NCBI GenBank assembly: GCA_016709495.1
Contig: JADJMS010000016.1
Coordinates: 1 to 64,000, forward strand
Reading direction: 5' to 3'
Source of the DNA: Candidatus Dechloromonas phosphorivorans
Lineage (GTDB): Bacteria; Pseudomonadota; Gammaproteobacteria; Burkholderiales; Rhodocyclaceae
Length of the DNA stretch: 64,000 nt
Shown here: positions 8,844-17,400 of the stretch, piece after piece
Numbering within the stretch: position 1 is the first letter of the stretch
How the letters are laid out: every line of letters starts with the position of its first letter
Notes under the pieces: generated by a model
Database searches by the model: none
Told to the model about the DNA's origin: nothing
Seen by the model: only the letters and a program-made list of their open reading frames with translations
Program-made: the position numbers and the translations under genes

Positions 8844-11768
8844 GTGACAGAAGCATTTGTTCCTCAAAATTTGATTGTTCTGCGGGTGCTGCTGATTGAA
8901 GCCGAATCACGCGCTGCTGAACGTTTGCTTGACGCATTGCGCGATGGCGGTCACGTGGTCTATTCACGTCTGGTAGCGACTCGCCTTGATATTGCAGAAG
9001 CCTTGCGTGAAGAATCCTGGGACATCATTCTGCTCAGTTGTGCTCTGGCGGATCTGCCAGCAATTGATGCGCTTGACCTGATTAACGCGCAGGCGGCCAG
9101 CACCCCAATCATTCTCACCGTTGAACGTGGCAGCAAGGTTTTGCCGATTGAGTTGCTTGAATACGGTGCCCGTGATTTTGTTTTTAAAAGTAACCCTTCG
9201 CGTTTGCTGGCGGTTGTTGAACGTGAATGTTCCCGCGTGCTAATGCACCGTTTGCATGCTGAAGAAAATAGCCAGGGCGGCCAATTGGCCGAGGGTGAAG
9301 CGCGCTTTCTGCAGCTGGCGAGCAATATCCCGGAATGTTATTGGCTGGTCGATGCTGAAACGCAGCGCGTCACTTATGTCAGCAAAGGTTATGAGCAGAT
9401 TTGGGGGCTTTACGTTGAAGCCCTGTATGCCGATAGCAGGGATTGGCTAAAGTATGTTCACCCGGAGGATCAAGCGCGGCTTGCCAAACGCATGAACATG
9501 TTTCAACGGGGCGGGATGGATGAGCGTTTTCGCGTGCTGCGACCGGATGGTCAGGTGCGCTGGTTACATGTACGCAATTTTCCGGTACGCAATGAAGTGG
9601 CAAATACCGTTAGCGTCGGTGGTGTCGCAACCGACATCACGGCGCAAGTGGCTGATCATCGGCAATTGCCTTTTTTTGCCCATTTTGACGCGTTAACCGC
9701 ACTGCCCAACCAGCTCATGTATTTCGATCAGGCGCGCCGGCTGCTGTCTCTGGCCAAGCGCAACCAGACACCACTTGGCATTATGGTGATCGATATTGAC
9801 CGGTTTCATGAGGTCAATCAGTCACTCGGCCATATCTGTGGCGATGAACTGCTACGACAGGTTGCCGGGCGCATTTCTGGCTCATTGCGTGGATCGGATG
9901 TACTCGGGCGACTCGGTGGTGATGTCTTTGGCATTCTTTTGCCGGAAGTCGCTGATCGCGAACACGCCGCTATCGTCGCTCGGCGTATTGTCGATACCCT
10001 GACCATGCCGGTTCGCGTCGAAGGACAAGAGGTGTTTGCCACGGCCAGCATCGGTACTGCCTTTTATTCGCAAGACGGCAAGGATGTGCATGAACTGGTG
10101 ACCAATGCCGAAACGGCGATGCGTCACGCCAAGTCACTGGGGCGTAATTGCTACCAGTTTTACTCGTCAGCTATGCAGGAAGGCGTGCGCGAGAGGCTTT
10201 TCCTCGAAACTGACTTGCGTAACGCCGTCATTCGAGAAGAGTTCATTCTTCATTACCAACCCAAGGTGAGTTGTGCCAGTGGCAGGGTCGTCGGTGCCGA
10301 AGCGCTGATCCGCTGGAATCATCCCAGGCGCGGTCTGGTTCCGCCTGACCAGTTCATTCCGCTGCTCGAAGAAACCGGGCTGATCGTCACGGTTGGCCGC
10401 TGGGTACTGGATGCGGCTTGTCGTCAGGCCTTGCTCTGGCAGCAAGCAGGGCTTGATCTACCGAGTATTTCGGTCAATCTTTCGGCGCGACAACTGCAAT
10501 CCGATACGCTGCTCGACGATGTTGCCACTTCGCTTGCCCGGACGGGTTTGCCGCCGGCCTGCCTGGATCTCGAGATTACCGAGAGCATGCTGATGCAAAA
10601 CGCCGAGCAGGCCATTCAAATGCTGGGTGGCCTCAAGGCGATGGGCGTGACCCTCTCGCTTGATGACTTCGGTACCGGTTACTCCAGCCTGGCTTATCTC
10701 AAGCGTTTCCCGCTCGATGCGGTCAAGGTGGATCGTTCCTTTGTGCGCGATATTGTGGCTGACTCCGACGATGCATCGATTACCCGCGCCGTGATTACCA
10801 TGGCCCACCATCTCAAACTGAAGGTGGTGGCTGAGGGGGTTGAAACAGCTGAACAATTGGCCATGTTGATCTCGCATCAGTGCGACATTATTCAGGGATA
10901 TTTCTTTTCGCGCCCGCTACCGATTGAGGAGATGGAGAATTTGTTGATCTCCGGTCAACATCTGCCTATCCATTTACTGCGTTCAGGTACACGCAAGCCG
11001 ATGGCACTATTTGTTGCGGTCGACAACTGTAGCGAAGTGATTTCCATGCTTGAACGCGATGGTCACCGGGTTTGTGTTGCCGCCGATGCCGATTCCGCCT
11101 TGCAATGGTTTGCTGGCAATCTTGCCGATGTGCTGGTTTGCGGTGCGCCACGCAAGGGATTCGACACACTGGCGGTGATCGAACGTGCGGCCCAGATTCA
11201 GCCGCAATGCGAGCGGATTCTTCTGACGGATAAAAAACAGTTGCAGCGTAAAAAAGTCAGTGAAATGGCCGGCGCAGGTTTGTTACAGCGTGTTCTGCAT
11301 GCGCCGATTGATGACGTTGTCTTCCGTCAAACCGTCGAGGATGCGTTGCAGCGTCGGCATATTTCCGACGAATACAGCCGCTTGTCACATGAGGTTGAGG
11401 TTGCCGAACGAGCCTTGGTGCACGCAGAAGAAGAACGCCGCCGTCTGGAAAATGAAAATCGCGAACTGCATGCCGTAGAGAATCGCGGGTTTGCCATTTT
11501 GCAGGAAGTGATTTCGGCACTCCCTTCGCCAGTGATTGGTTTCGATCAGGATGGCATGGTTGCCATGATCAATGATGCGGCATTGCATGAATTTGCGCCA
11601 CGTGGTTTGAATATCGGGGTCGAGTTGTTGGTTGTTTTGCCAGAACTGCCAATTATTGGCGACAATCAAATAATCACCATTAATGAGACACCGTACGGGT
11701 GCTTGTGGCGTCAGGTTAGCCTGGGTGGAGCAGTCCACGGGCAACTACTGATTTTGCAGAGGGAGTAA
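8844..11768 (+). CDS. REC-like / PAS / GGDEF (degenerate) / EAL protein with second REC-like and PAS-like C-terminus
   Basis: A 974-residue cytoplasmic protein read from GTG 8844. Order: a receiver-like domain (residues 10-120) whose phosphoacceptor strand reads [10 protein letters not shown], lacking the Asp; PAS (150-265); GGDEF (275-430) with GGDVF at about 358-362, so cyclase activity is doubtful; EAL (445-690) with [10 protein letters not shown] and [20 protein letters not shown], the signature of an active c-di-GMP phosphodiesterase; another receiver-like domain (715-830); a coiled coil (around 850-880); and a PAS-like end. The likely net output is c-di-GMP degradation. The next gene starts three bases after the TAA. 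Confidence 0.9.
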   Translation: MTEAFVPQNLIVLRVLLIEAESRAAERLLDALRDGGHVVYSRLVATRLDIAEALREESWDIILLSCALADLPAIDALDLINAQAASTPIILTVERGSKVLPIELLEYGARDFVFKSNPSRLLAVVERECSRVLMHRLHAEENSQGGQLAEGEARFLQLASNIPECYWLVDAETQRVTYVSKGYEQIWGLYVEALYADSRDWLKYVHPEDQARLAKRMNMFQRGGMDERFRVLRPDGQVRWLHVRNFPVRNEVANTVSVGGVATDITAQVADHRQLPFFAHFDALTALPNQLMYFDQARRLLSLAKRNQTPLGIMVIDIDRFHEVNQSLGHICGDELLRQVAGRISGSLRGSDVLGRLGGDVFGILLPEVADREHAAIVARRIVDTLTMPVRVEGQEVFATASIGTAFYSQDGKDVHELVTNAETAMRHAKSLGRNCYQFYSSAMQEGVRERLFLETDLRNAVIREEFILHYQPKVSCASGRVVGAEALIRWNHPRRGLVPPDQFIPLLEETGLIVTVGRWVLDAACRQALLWQQAGLDLPSISVNLSARQLQSDTLLDDVATSLARTGLPPACLDLEITESMLMQNAEQAIQMLGGLKAMGVTLSLDDFGTGYSSLAYLKRFPLDAVKVDRSFVRDIVADSDDASITRAVITMAHHLKLKVVAEGVETAEQLAMLISHQCDIIQGYFFSRPLPIEEMENLLISGQHLPIHLLRSGTRKPMALFVAVDNCSEVISMLERDGHRVCVAADADSALQWFAGNLADVLVCGAPRKGFDTLAVIERAAQIQPQCERILLTDKKQLQRKKVSEMAGAGLLQRVLHAPIDDVVFRQTVEDALQRRHISDEYSRLSHEVEVAERALVHAEEERRRLENENRELHAVENRGFAILQEVISALPSPVIGFDQDGMVAMINDAALHEFAPRGLNIGVELLVVLPELPIIGDNQIITINETPYGCLWRQVSLGGAVHGQLLILQRE
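11013..11024 (+). repeat. Dispersed 12-mer GTTGCGGTCGAC, copy 5
   Basis: Exact copy (R = G) in the C-terminal receiver-like domain of the GGDEF-EAL gene at 8844, sense, Val-Ala-Val-Asp. Confidence 0.9.
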
Positions 11769-11770
11769 TA

Positions 11771-12091
11771 ATGAGAATGCTTGAAGTACTGGCGCTGGAT
11801 GCCGTGCAACCAGGTATGAAAGTGGCTGAGGCAGTGGTCGACGACGGTGGCCGCGTGCTGGTGCCGGTTGGGGCAGAGGTAACGGAAGCGATGCTGGCTG
11901 GTCTTGGGCGCCGTGATATAGCATCGATCAAAGTTGAGCACGAAGTTGAGGAAGACCCGGTCGCGCGCGAAGCGCACCACGCCGTCATCGTTTCCCGGCT
12001 CGACCGTATATTCCGCAAGGCCGGCGATGCTGCCGAAACGCGCACGCTATATCAGGCCGTCCTCGATCACCGGATGGAGAATCCACAATGA
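11771..12091 (+). CDS. Small conserved protein between EAL and HDOD genes
   Basis: A 106-residue protein starting MRMLEVLALDAVQPGMKVAE, which resembles the N-terminal segment that precedes HD-GYP domains (compare LEPGMYVSD in the gene at 7594), then a predicted helical C-terminus. No catalytic motif. The stop overlaps the HDOD start (ATGA), so the two are coupled; it may act as a detached regulatory domain for that HDOD protein. Function inferred from context only. Confidence 0.7.
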   Translation: MRMLEVLALDAVQPGMKVAEAVVDDGGRVLVPVGAEVTEAMLAGLGRRDIASIKVEHEVEEDPVAREAHHAVIVSRLDRIFRKAGDAAETRTLYQAVLDHRMENPQ

Positions 12092-12929
12092 CCATGCTCA
12101 ATCGGGAACAGGTCACGGCTCGTCTCAAGCAGCTACCTTCGCTACCCTCCGCCGTTTCTGATTTGCTGGCTTCATTCAGCAATGAAGATGTTGATGTTGA
12201 ACAGATTGCACGCCAGATTGCACGCGACCAAGGGTTGACTGCCCGTGTCCTGCGCGTTGCCAATTCCTCGTTTTACGGCCTGCAAAGCAAGGTTGGCACA
12301 ATCAACGAGGCGGTGGTTGTCCTGGTTTTCGCGCAGTACGCAGCATGGTGATGGCAGTCAGCATGAATGGCGCATTCCGTGTTGATCAGTGTCAGGGCTT
12401 TGATGCAGCGGGTTATTTACGACATTGTGTCGGCGTCGGCCTGGCATCACGTGCCTTGGCGCCGCTGGCTGGGTTGAATGCCGAACTGGCTTTCACCGGC
12501 GGCCTTTTGCACGATATTGGCCAACTGGTTCTTGCTTCAAATTTTTCTGTGCAATACGCTGTTGCGCTCGATTATCGGAAAAAGCATGATTGTCCGCTGG
12601 TCATCGCAGAGCGCGATATTCTTGGTCTGGATCACGCTGAAGTCGGTGGTTTGCTTGCCGAAGCCTGGCGTTTTCCGGATAGCCTGCATCAGGCTGTTGC
12701 TCTTCATCATGCACCAGCGGGGGCGCTGGCCAATTCGCTGGCCAATGTTGTGCATGTTGCAGATGCCTTTGCGCATGCCATGGGTTTGGCCAATGCCAGC
12801 GATGAACTGATGATGCCGGTTGATCGTACGGCTTGGGAACGTCTCGCGCTTGATGGCGAAAAATGCCGCAAGGCAATCGCTGAAATCGAACACTGTTTCG
12901 AAGAAACCTGCCAGATTCTCAGAAGTTAA
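12088..12929 (+). CDS. HDOD-domain protein (frameshift at 12324)
   Basis: HDOD proteins are catalytically reduced HD relatives used in bacterial signalling. The N-terminus (LKQLPSLPSAVSDLLASFSN, then RVANSSFYGLQSKV) is the canonical HDOD start. At 12324-12325 a G is missing; with it the sequence reads VLGFRAVRSMVMAVSM and continues in the frame open from 12345, including LLHDIGQLVLAS and an HHAP segment. Length is 280 residues across the break. It ends convergently, overlapping the sensor kinase gene by 11 bases. Confidence 0.85.
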
Positions 12930-14226
12930 GTGGCAGGCTGAGGCGGGCGATCAGCCCACCATTCGGGTTGGGCAGCAGTTCGAGGCGGCCGCCATGAACT
13001 CGCGCCACCCGTTCGACAATGGCTAGCCCAAGCCCGGTTCCGCTGGCATTGGTTCGGGCATTTTCAAGCCGGGTAAAGGGCTGCTTGAGGCGTTCGATTT
13101 GGTTCTCCGGGATGCCAGGTCCATTATCGCCAACCTCAATGCATAAGCACTCGGCCTGTATGTTGGCGGTCAGCGTAATGCTTGTGCCACCGTATTTCCA
13201 GGCATTGTCGATCAGATTGGTCAGAGCGCGAGTCAGTGCTTTCGGGTGCAGTTTCAGTTCGGGTAGTGTCTCGTCAATGTCAAGAAGGAGTGGGTGGCCA
13301 AGGCAGCGTTGTCTTTCGCTCAGTGTGAAGAGCAGGGCGGACAGATCGGTTTTTACCGCCGCCTCGCCTTGGTCGCCGCGTGCGTAGTCCATGAATTGCG
13401 AAATAATTGCCTCCATTTGCTCAATATCAGTCACTACTGCTTGCCGGGCAACTTCATCGGCGACACTGAGTTCGGCTTCGAGACGCAAGCGGGTAAGCGG
13501 TGTGCGTAGATCGTGCGAAATGCCGGCCAGTACCTCGGAGCGATCACGTTCGTGACGTTGCAGGTCGGCTGCCATGCGGTTGAAGGCGCTGGCCAGCCCC
13601 TGCAACTCCTCCGGGCCGGTTTCCGGTAGGGGTTCCGGCATTTGCCCGCGTCCGACAGTGACCGCTGATTGGGCCAGCGCTTTCAGGGGCCGACTGATCC
13701 GTGTTGCGATAAACCAGGCGACGGCCAATGCAAGCACCAATGCCAGGAGTCCCCAACTCAACCATTGACCGGCAATGTTGCGCTTGGCGCGATCGCGGGG
13801 CAGGATTAACCAATATTCATCGTCATCCTGATCATCAAAGCGAAAACTGACCCAGAAACCGGGTACGCCATCAACTTCGGCGGCAATTTTTGTCTGTGGC
13901 CCGAGGCGAATCGCCAGTTCCTGTCGAATCAGGTTCATGAACCGGGTGTCTGGCATCGGTTCGATGCGATCATCTGCCTCGGCTGGCAGCAGACGGATAC
14001 CTTCACGGGTCGATAAGTCATTGAACAGTGCCATCCGCTTTTCCGGAGCTGCTGCAAAAAGTGCTGCACGAATCAGGTTGACCGCAGAAGCTGCCAGTTG
14101 GGCAGATTCACGGGCACGGGGTTCGGCGTCAATGTAACGGAATAGGCTGAGCCAGGCGGTTGTGGTCAGTAAAACGAGGATGGCAAGCAGCAGAAAAGTC
14201 CGCGCCAGCAGCGTTCGCGGCATCAT
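12919..14226 (-). CDS. envZ: EnvZ-like sensor histidine kinase
   Basis: A 435-residue inner-membrane kinase: TM1 (about 8-28), a periplasmic domain of roughly 130 residues, TM2 (160-185), HAMP, HisKA with SHDLRTPLTRLRLEAELS (about residue 240), then N box NLIDNAWKYGG, G1 DNGPGIPENQ and G2 [11 protein letters not shown]. Together with the OmpR-like regulator upstream (ATGA overlap at 14223-14226) it forms a classical two-component operon. Architecture and pairing match EnvZ/OmpR of betaproteobacteria; osmosensing itself is not shown by the sequence. Confidence 0.85.
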   Translation of the reverse strand: MMPRTLLARTFLLLAILVLLTTTAWLSLFRYIDAEPRARESAQLAASAVNLIRAALFAAAPEKRMALFNDLSTREGIRLLPAEADDRIEPMPDTRFMNLIRQELAIRLGPQTKIAAEVDGVPGFWVSFRFDDQDDDEYWLILPRDRAKRNIAGQWLSWGLLALVLALAVAWFIATRISRPLKALAQSAVTVGRGQMPEPLPETGPEELQGLASAFNRMAADLQRHERDRSEVLAGISHDLRTPLTRLRLEAELSVADEVARQAVVTDIEQMEAIISQFMDYARGDQGEAAVKTDLSALLFTLSERQRCLGHPLLLDIDETLPELKLHPKALTRALTNLIDNAWKYGGTSITLTANIQAECLCIEVGDNGPGIPENQIERLKQPFTRLENARTNASGTGLGLAIVERVARVHGGRLELLPNPNGGLIARLSLPLNF

Positions 14227-14948
14227 TCCCGGTTGGTACCATCCGGGACAAATACGTAACCGAAGCCCCAGACCGTTTGCAGGTAGCGAGGTTGTGCGGC
14301 ATCGACTTCGATCAGTTTGCGCAGACGCGACACCTGGACGTCGATGGCGCGATCAAACGGGCCTTGTTCCCGGCCTCTGGCCAGTGACATCAATTTGTCA
14401 CGTGAGAGTGGTTGGCGTGGATGCTGGAGCAACACCCTGAGTACGGCGAATTCGCCAGTTGTCAGCGCTAACGTTTCTTCGCCACGTTTAAGGGTGCGGG
14501 CGGCGAGATCGACTTCAATATTGCCAAAATGCAGCAACTCGCCATCAGCATCCGGCGTGCCTGGGGGTCGGCCAGATTGCCGGCGCAGAACTGCATGTAT
14601 GCGGGCAAGCAGTTCGCGTGGGTTGAAAGGTTTGGGCAAATAATCGTCGGCGCCCATTTCCAGCCCGACAATACGGTCGACTTCATCGCCTTTGGCGGTG
14701 AGCATGATGATCGGTGTCTTGTCGCCAGTGCCACGCAATCGGCGGCAGATCGTCAGGCCATCTTCACCTGGCATCATCAGGTCGAGAATCAGCAGGTCGA
14801 AATGTTCACGAGTGCGCAGGCGATCCATTTGGTTGGCATCGCCAACTGCCTTGACGGCAAAACCATTTTCGCCAAGGTAGCGGGTCAGCAAGTCGCGCAA
14901 GCGGGCGTCATCATCGACAACCAGGAGGTGGTGGGTTCGTTCTGTCAT
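14223..14948 (-). CDS. ompR: OmpR-like winged-helix response regulator
   Basis: A 241-residue regulator: receiver domain with acidic pocket DDD, phosphoacceptor in LLILDLMMPGEDG, and conserved Thr and Lys regions (IIMLTAKG, LPKPFNPREL), then an OmpR/PhoB winged helix ending RYLQTVWGFGYVFVPDG. I start at MTERTHHLLVVDDD (ATG 14948-14946); the longer in-frame extension to 15155 runs across the divergent gene and has no domain. The DNA-binding half VSRLRKLIEVD and the ATGA junction with the kinase support an OmpR identity. Confidence 0.88.
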   Translation of the reverse strand: MTERTHHLLVVDDDARLRDLLTRYLGENGFAVKAVGDANQMDRLRTREHFDLLILDLMMPGEDGLTICRRLRGTGDKTPIIMLTAKGDEVDRIVGLEMGADDYLPKPFNPRELLARIHAVLRRQSGRPPGTPDADGELLHFGNIEVDLAARTLKRGEETLALTTGEFAVLRVLLQHPRQPLSRDKLMSLARGREQGPFDRAIDVQVSRLRKLIEVDAAQPRYLQTVWGFGYVFVPDGTNRE

Positions 14949-14992
14949 GGCGGCAAGGATACGTGTTGCTGACAAATTAGCGATACTGAATG

Positions 14993-15035
14993 GTAACAAT
15001 GTTTTGCTGGCGTGATGCCGGAAACAAGTTGTTAC
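14993..15035. promoter_or_regulatory. Spaced inverted repeat in the divergent ompR / DUF3106-like intergenic region
   Basis: GTAACAA (14993-14999) is the reverse complement of TTGTTAC (15029-15035), with 29 bases between. It sits in the 154-base region separating two divergent genes and could bind a regulator of either, for example the OmpR-like protein itself. No consensus is claimed. Confidence 0.3.
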
Positions 15036-15102
15036 AAAACCGAATCGATGACTTGCCGGTTGGCGAGAGATTAACGGCAAAATTAGGCATCGTTCACAAA
15101 AT

Positions 15103-15480
15103 ATGAAAATCCAAATGGCCAATTGGCCCTCGCTGCTTCGTTTGTTCCTTGCCACTATTTCCCTGATTGGGCTCGTTGGTCAGGTACAGGCGCAACTGCC
15201 GCCAGACGAGCGCCGACAGTTGCGCCAGGAAATGCGCGATCACTGGCGGCAATTGCCGCCCGAGGAAAGGCAGCGTTTCCGTCAGGAGCGTGAGGAAAGA
15301 CGGGAGCTTTTGCAGCAGATGCCGGCCGAAGATCGCAGCCGTTTACGCGACGAATTGCGTGGGCAACGTGATGGAAGGGGTGGTGGCACGGGTTCGAGCA
15401 TCGTGGCGGTGGTCGACACTGATTTTGCCATCGTGAAATCCTGTGTTCATGATCTCCTGAGTCGCAGGCGGCTCCGGTAA
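15103..15480 (+). CDS. Small secreted Gln/Arg/Glu-rich protein, DUF3106-like
   Basis: A 125-residue protein with a clear signal peptide (MKIQMANWPSLLRLFLATIS and on to VQAQ, cleavage expected about residue 30). The mature part carries repeated LPPDERRQLRQEMRDHW and LPPEERQRFRQEREER units, typical of DUF3106/heavy-metal-resistance-like periplasmic helical proteins. The last 30 residues (IVAVVDTDFAIVKSC...) do not resemble that pattern, so an indel near 15400 may have replaced the natural end. It lies 11 bases upstream of tsaB and diverges from ompR. Confidence 0.6.
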   Translation: MKIQMANWPSLLRLFLATISLIGLVGQVQAQLPPDERRQLRQEMRDHWRQLPPEERQRFRQEREERRELLQQMPAEDRSRLRDELRGQRDGRGGGTGSSIVAVVDTDFAIVKSCVHDLLSRRRLR

Positions 15481-15491
15481 AATGCCGGCCT

Positions 15492-16181
15492 ATGTTGATT
15501 CTTTCCCTCGAAACCTCTACCGAACTTGGCTCCTGTGCGCTTTTTCATGATGGCGAGTTGATTGAGCGTATTTGCCCGGCTGGCCGCTCGCATTCAGAAA
15601 CCCTGCTGCCGCTGATCCGTGAGTTGATGCAGGAAGCCGGAGTGGTTTTTGCGCAACTCGATGCCATTGCCTTTGGTGCCGGACCCGGTGCGTTTACCGG
15701 CTTGCGGGTTGCCTGCGGGATCGCCCAGGGGCTGGCAGTAGCGCGGGATCTGCCACTTGTCCCGGTGACCAGTCTGGAAACGATGGCAGTCATGACTGGC
15801 AAAAATCGCGTTTTGACTTTGCTTGATGCTCGGATGGGCGAAGTTTATGCTGGCGCCTATCTGGTTGAGGGCAACGTGGCGGTTTTGCAAGGCGAAATTC
15901 GTGTAAGTGTGCCAGAGGAGGTAGTTTTACCATCAGGTGAGGGCTGGACGGCCTGTGGCAATGCACTGGCGGCTTATCCGGCGCTCGCCGAGCGAGTTGT
16001 TGCGGTCAACATGAATTTTCACCCGGAAATTTTGCCTTTAGCCTCAGTTGTTGCGCGAATTGCAGCCCCACGCGTGGCGCGTGGGGAGGGCATAGACTCA
16101 GCGCTTGCAGCACCGCTTTATATTCGGGACAAGGTCGCCAAAACGGTTGCTGAACGTTTGCGCGAGGGTGGCAAGGCATGA
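15492..16181 (+). CDS. tsaB: tRNA threonylcarbamoyladenosine biosynthesis protein TsaB
   Basis: Partner of TsaD in t6A37 tRNA modification; an ASKHA-fold protein without its own catalysis. Visible: LILSLETSTELGSCAL at the N-terminus, SHSETLLPLI, and AFGAGPGAFTGLRVACGIAQ, the TsaB signature. Length 229, as usual. The stop overlaps rimI (ATGA), a common tsaB-rimI arrangement. One exact copy of the dispersed 12-mer lies at 15999-16010, read as VAVN. Confidence 0.93.
   Translation: MLILSLETSTELGSCALFHDGELIERICPAGRSHSETLLPLIRELMQEAGVVFAQLDAIAFGAGPGAFTGLRVACGIAQGLAVARDLPLVPVTSLETMAVMTGKNRVLTLLDARMGEVYAGAYLVEGNVAVLQGEIRVSVPEEVVLPSGEGWTACGNALAAYPALAERVVAVNMNFHPEILPLASVVARIAAPRVARGEGIDSALAAPLYIRDKVAKTVAERLREGGKA
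15999..16010 (+). repeat. Dispersed 12-mer GTTGCGGTCAAC, copy 6
   Basis: Exact copy inside tsaB, sense, Val-Ala-Val-Asn. Confidence 0.9.
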
Positions 16182-16639
16182 GCGGTTTCGATCTGCATGC
16201 CGAGTTCTTTCCGCTGAACGAGCACGATCTTGATGCGGTGGCGGCCCTGGAGGCATCAATTCAAGCCTTCCCTTGGTCACGAGGGAATTTTGCTGATTCC
16301 TTGCAAGCGGGTCATAGCGTTTGGGTTTGCCGACTCGGTGGCGATTTGATCGGTTTTTCGGTAATCATGCGCGTGCTGGATGAAGCACATTTGCTGAACA
16401 TTGGCGTCTGTCGGCGTTATCAAGGGCAGGGCTACGGCGCTCGTCTGTTACGCCACGTCATGGTTAATGCCAAGCAACATGGCGCCCGGAAACTTTTTCT
16501 CGAAGTGCGCCCGTCCAATGAGCGCGCTGTCGAGTTGTATCGTCATTTTGGCTTCAACCAGATTGGTCTGCGTCGCGGCTACTACCCTGCTGAAACTGGG
16601 CGTGAAGACGGGCTGGTATTTGACAAGGAACTCCTGTGA
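16178..16639 (+). CDS. rimI: Ribosomal-protein-alanine N-acetyltransferase
   Basis: A 153-residue GNAT protein predicted to acetylate the N-terminal Ala of ribosomal protein S18. The acetyl-CoA-binding motif is RRYQGQGYGARLL, followed by LFLEVRPSNERAVELYRHFG and GLRRGYYP, all characteristic of RimI. Overlaps tsaB by four bases and shares GTGA with the UDG gene, so the three are probably co-translated. Confidence 0.92.
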   Translation: MSGFDLHAEFFPLNEHDLDAVAALEASIQAFPWSRGNFADSLQAGHSVWVCRLGGDLIGFSVIMRVLDEAHLLNIGVCRRYQGQGYGARLLRHVMVNAKQHGARKLFLEVRPSNERAVELYRHFGFNQIGLRRGYYPAETGREDGLVFDKELL

Positions 16640-17400
16640 GCCTGAGTCGTGAGCAAATGTTGATCGAAATGGGTCTGGGGCCGATCTGGCGTGTACGCGG
16701 CCAGGAATCGCTGAACCAAGTTTGTGAAAAGCCCGTTGTTGAAATTGTTACTAAGCCAGCCAGTCAACCGTCAGATAAACCAGCGCCTTTAACAGCAAAT
16801 GTTTCGGTCGACGGCCTGGATTGGCCAGATTTATCAAAACAGGTAGCCGAGTGCCGCGCCTGCACGCTTTGCCAGCAACGCAAACAGGCCGTATTGGGGG
16901 TTGGCGACCGTCAGGCCGACTGGCTGTTCGTTGGCGAAGGGCCGGGTGCTGAAGAGGATGTTCAAGGCGAACCTTTTGTCGGTCAGGCTGGCAAACTGCT
17001 CGACAACATGCTGGCGGCGCTTGATCTCAAACGCGACAACAAGGTTTATATCGCCAATGCGGTGAAATGTCGCCCGCCCGGTAACAGAACGCCGGAAGCT
17101 GCGGAAATGGCTGCCTGCCGCCCTTATCTTGAACGCTAGATTGCCTTGATCAAACCCAAAGTTATTGTCTTGTTGGGCAAGGCTGCGGTGCACTCGGTGC
17201 TGCATGAGGATAAATCACTGGCCAGCATGCGTGGTCAGCGTTTCGACTATCAAGGGATACCGACGGTGGTAACTTATCACCCGGCTTATCTACTGCGCAA
17301 TTTGCCGGAAAAGGCCAAAGCCTGGGAAGATCTGTTGCTGGCCCGACGCATCTTGCGTCAGTCGGCGACAACAGCAATTAGTCCGGTCTTGCCGTTTTAG
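16636..17400 (+). CDS. Type-4 (4Fe-4S) uracil-DNA glycosylase, interrupted by an in-frame TAG at 17137
   Basis: Removes uracil from DNA in base-excision repair. After a variable N-terminus come CRACTLC (two cluster cysteines), the active-site motif GEGPGAEEDVQGEPFVGQAG, NAVKCRPPGNRTP (third cysteine), CRPYLER (fourth) and the C-terminal motif TYHPAYLLRNL. The reading frame is intact except for TAG at 17137-17139, where the family usually has Gln (YLER-Q-IALIKPKV); a single C-to-T change explains it. No frameshift is needed. It could be a real nonsense mutation, a polymorphism or an error. The GTG start overlaps rimI. Its end overlaps lplT by four bases, convergently. Confidence 0.85.

Noticed and set aside
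14949..15155. 69-residue N-terminal extension of the OmpR-like regulator
   Set aside because: No homology to receivers and it crosses the start of the divergent gene; family proteins begin at MTERTHH.
16066..16086. Hairpin CCCCACGC/GCGTGGGG as a terminator
   Set aside because: It lies in the middle of the intact tsaB coding sequence with no T-run.
17137..17139. Alternative genetic code with TAG/TAA read as Gln
   Set aside because: Other genes in the window end normally at TAG and TAA (for example TAG at 8820 and TAA at 11768), so recoding is not supported.
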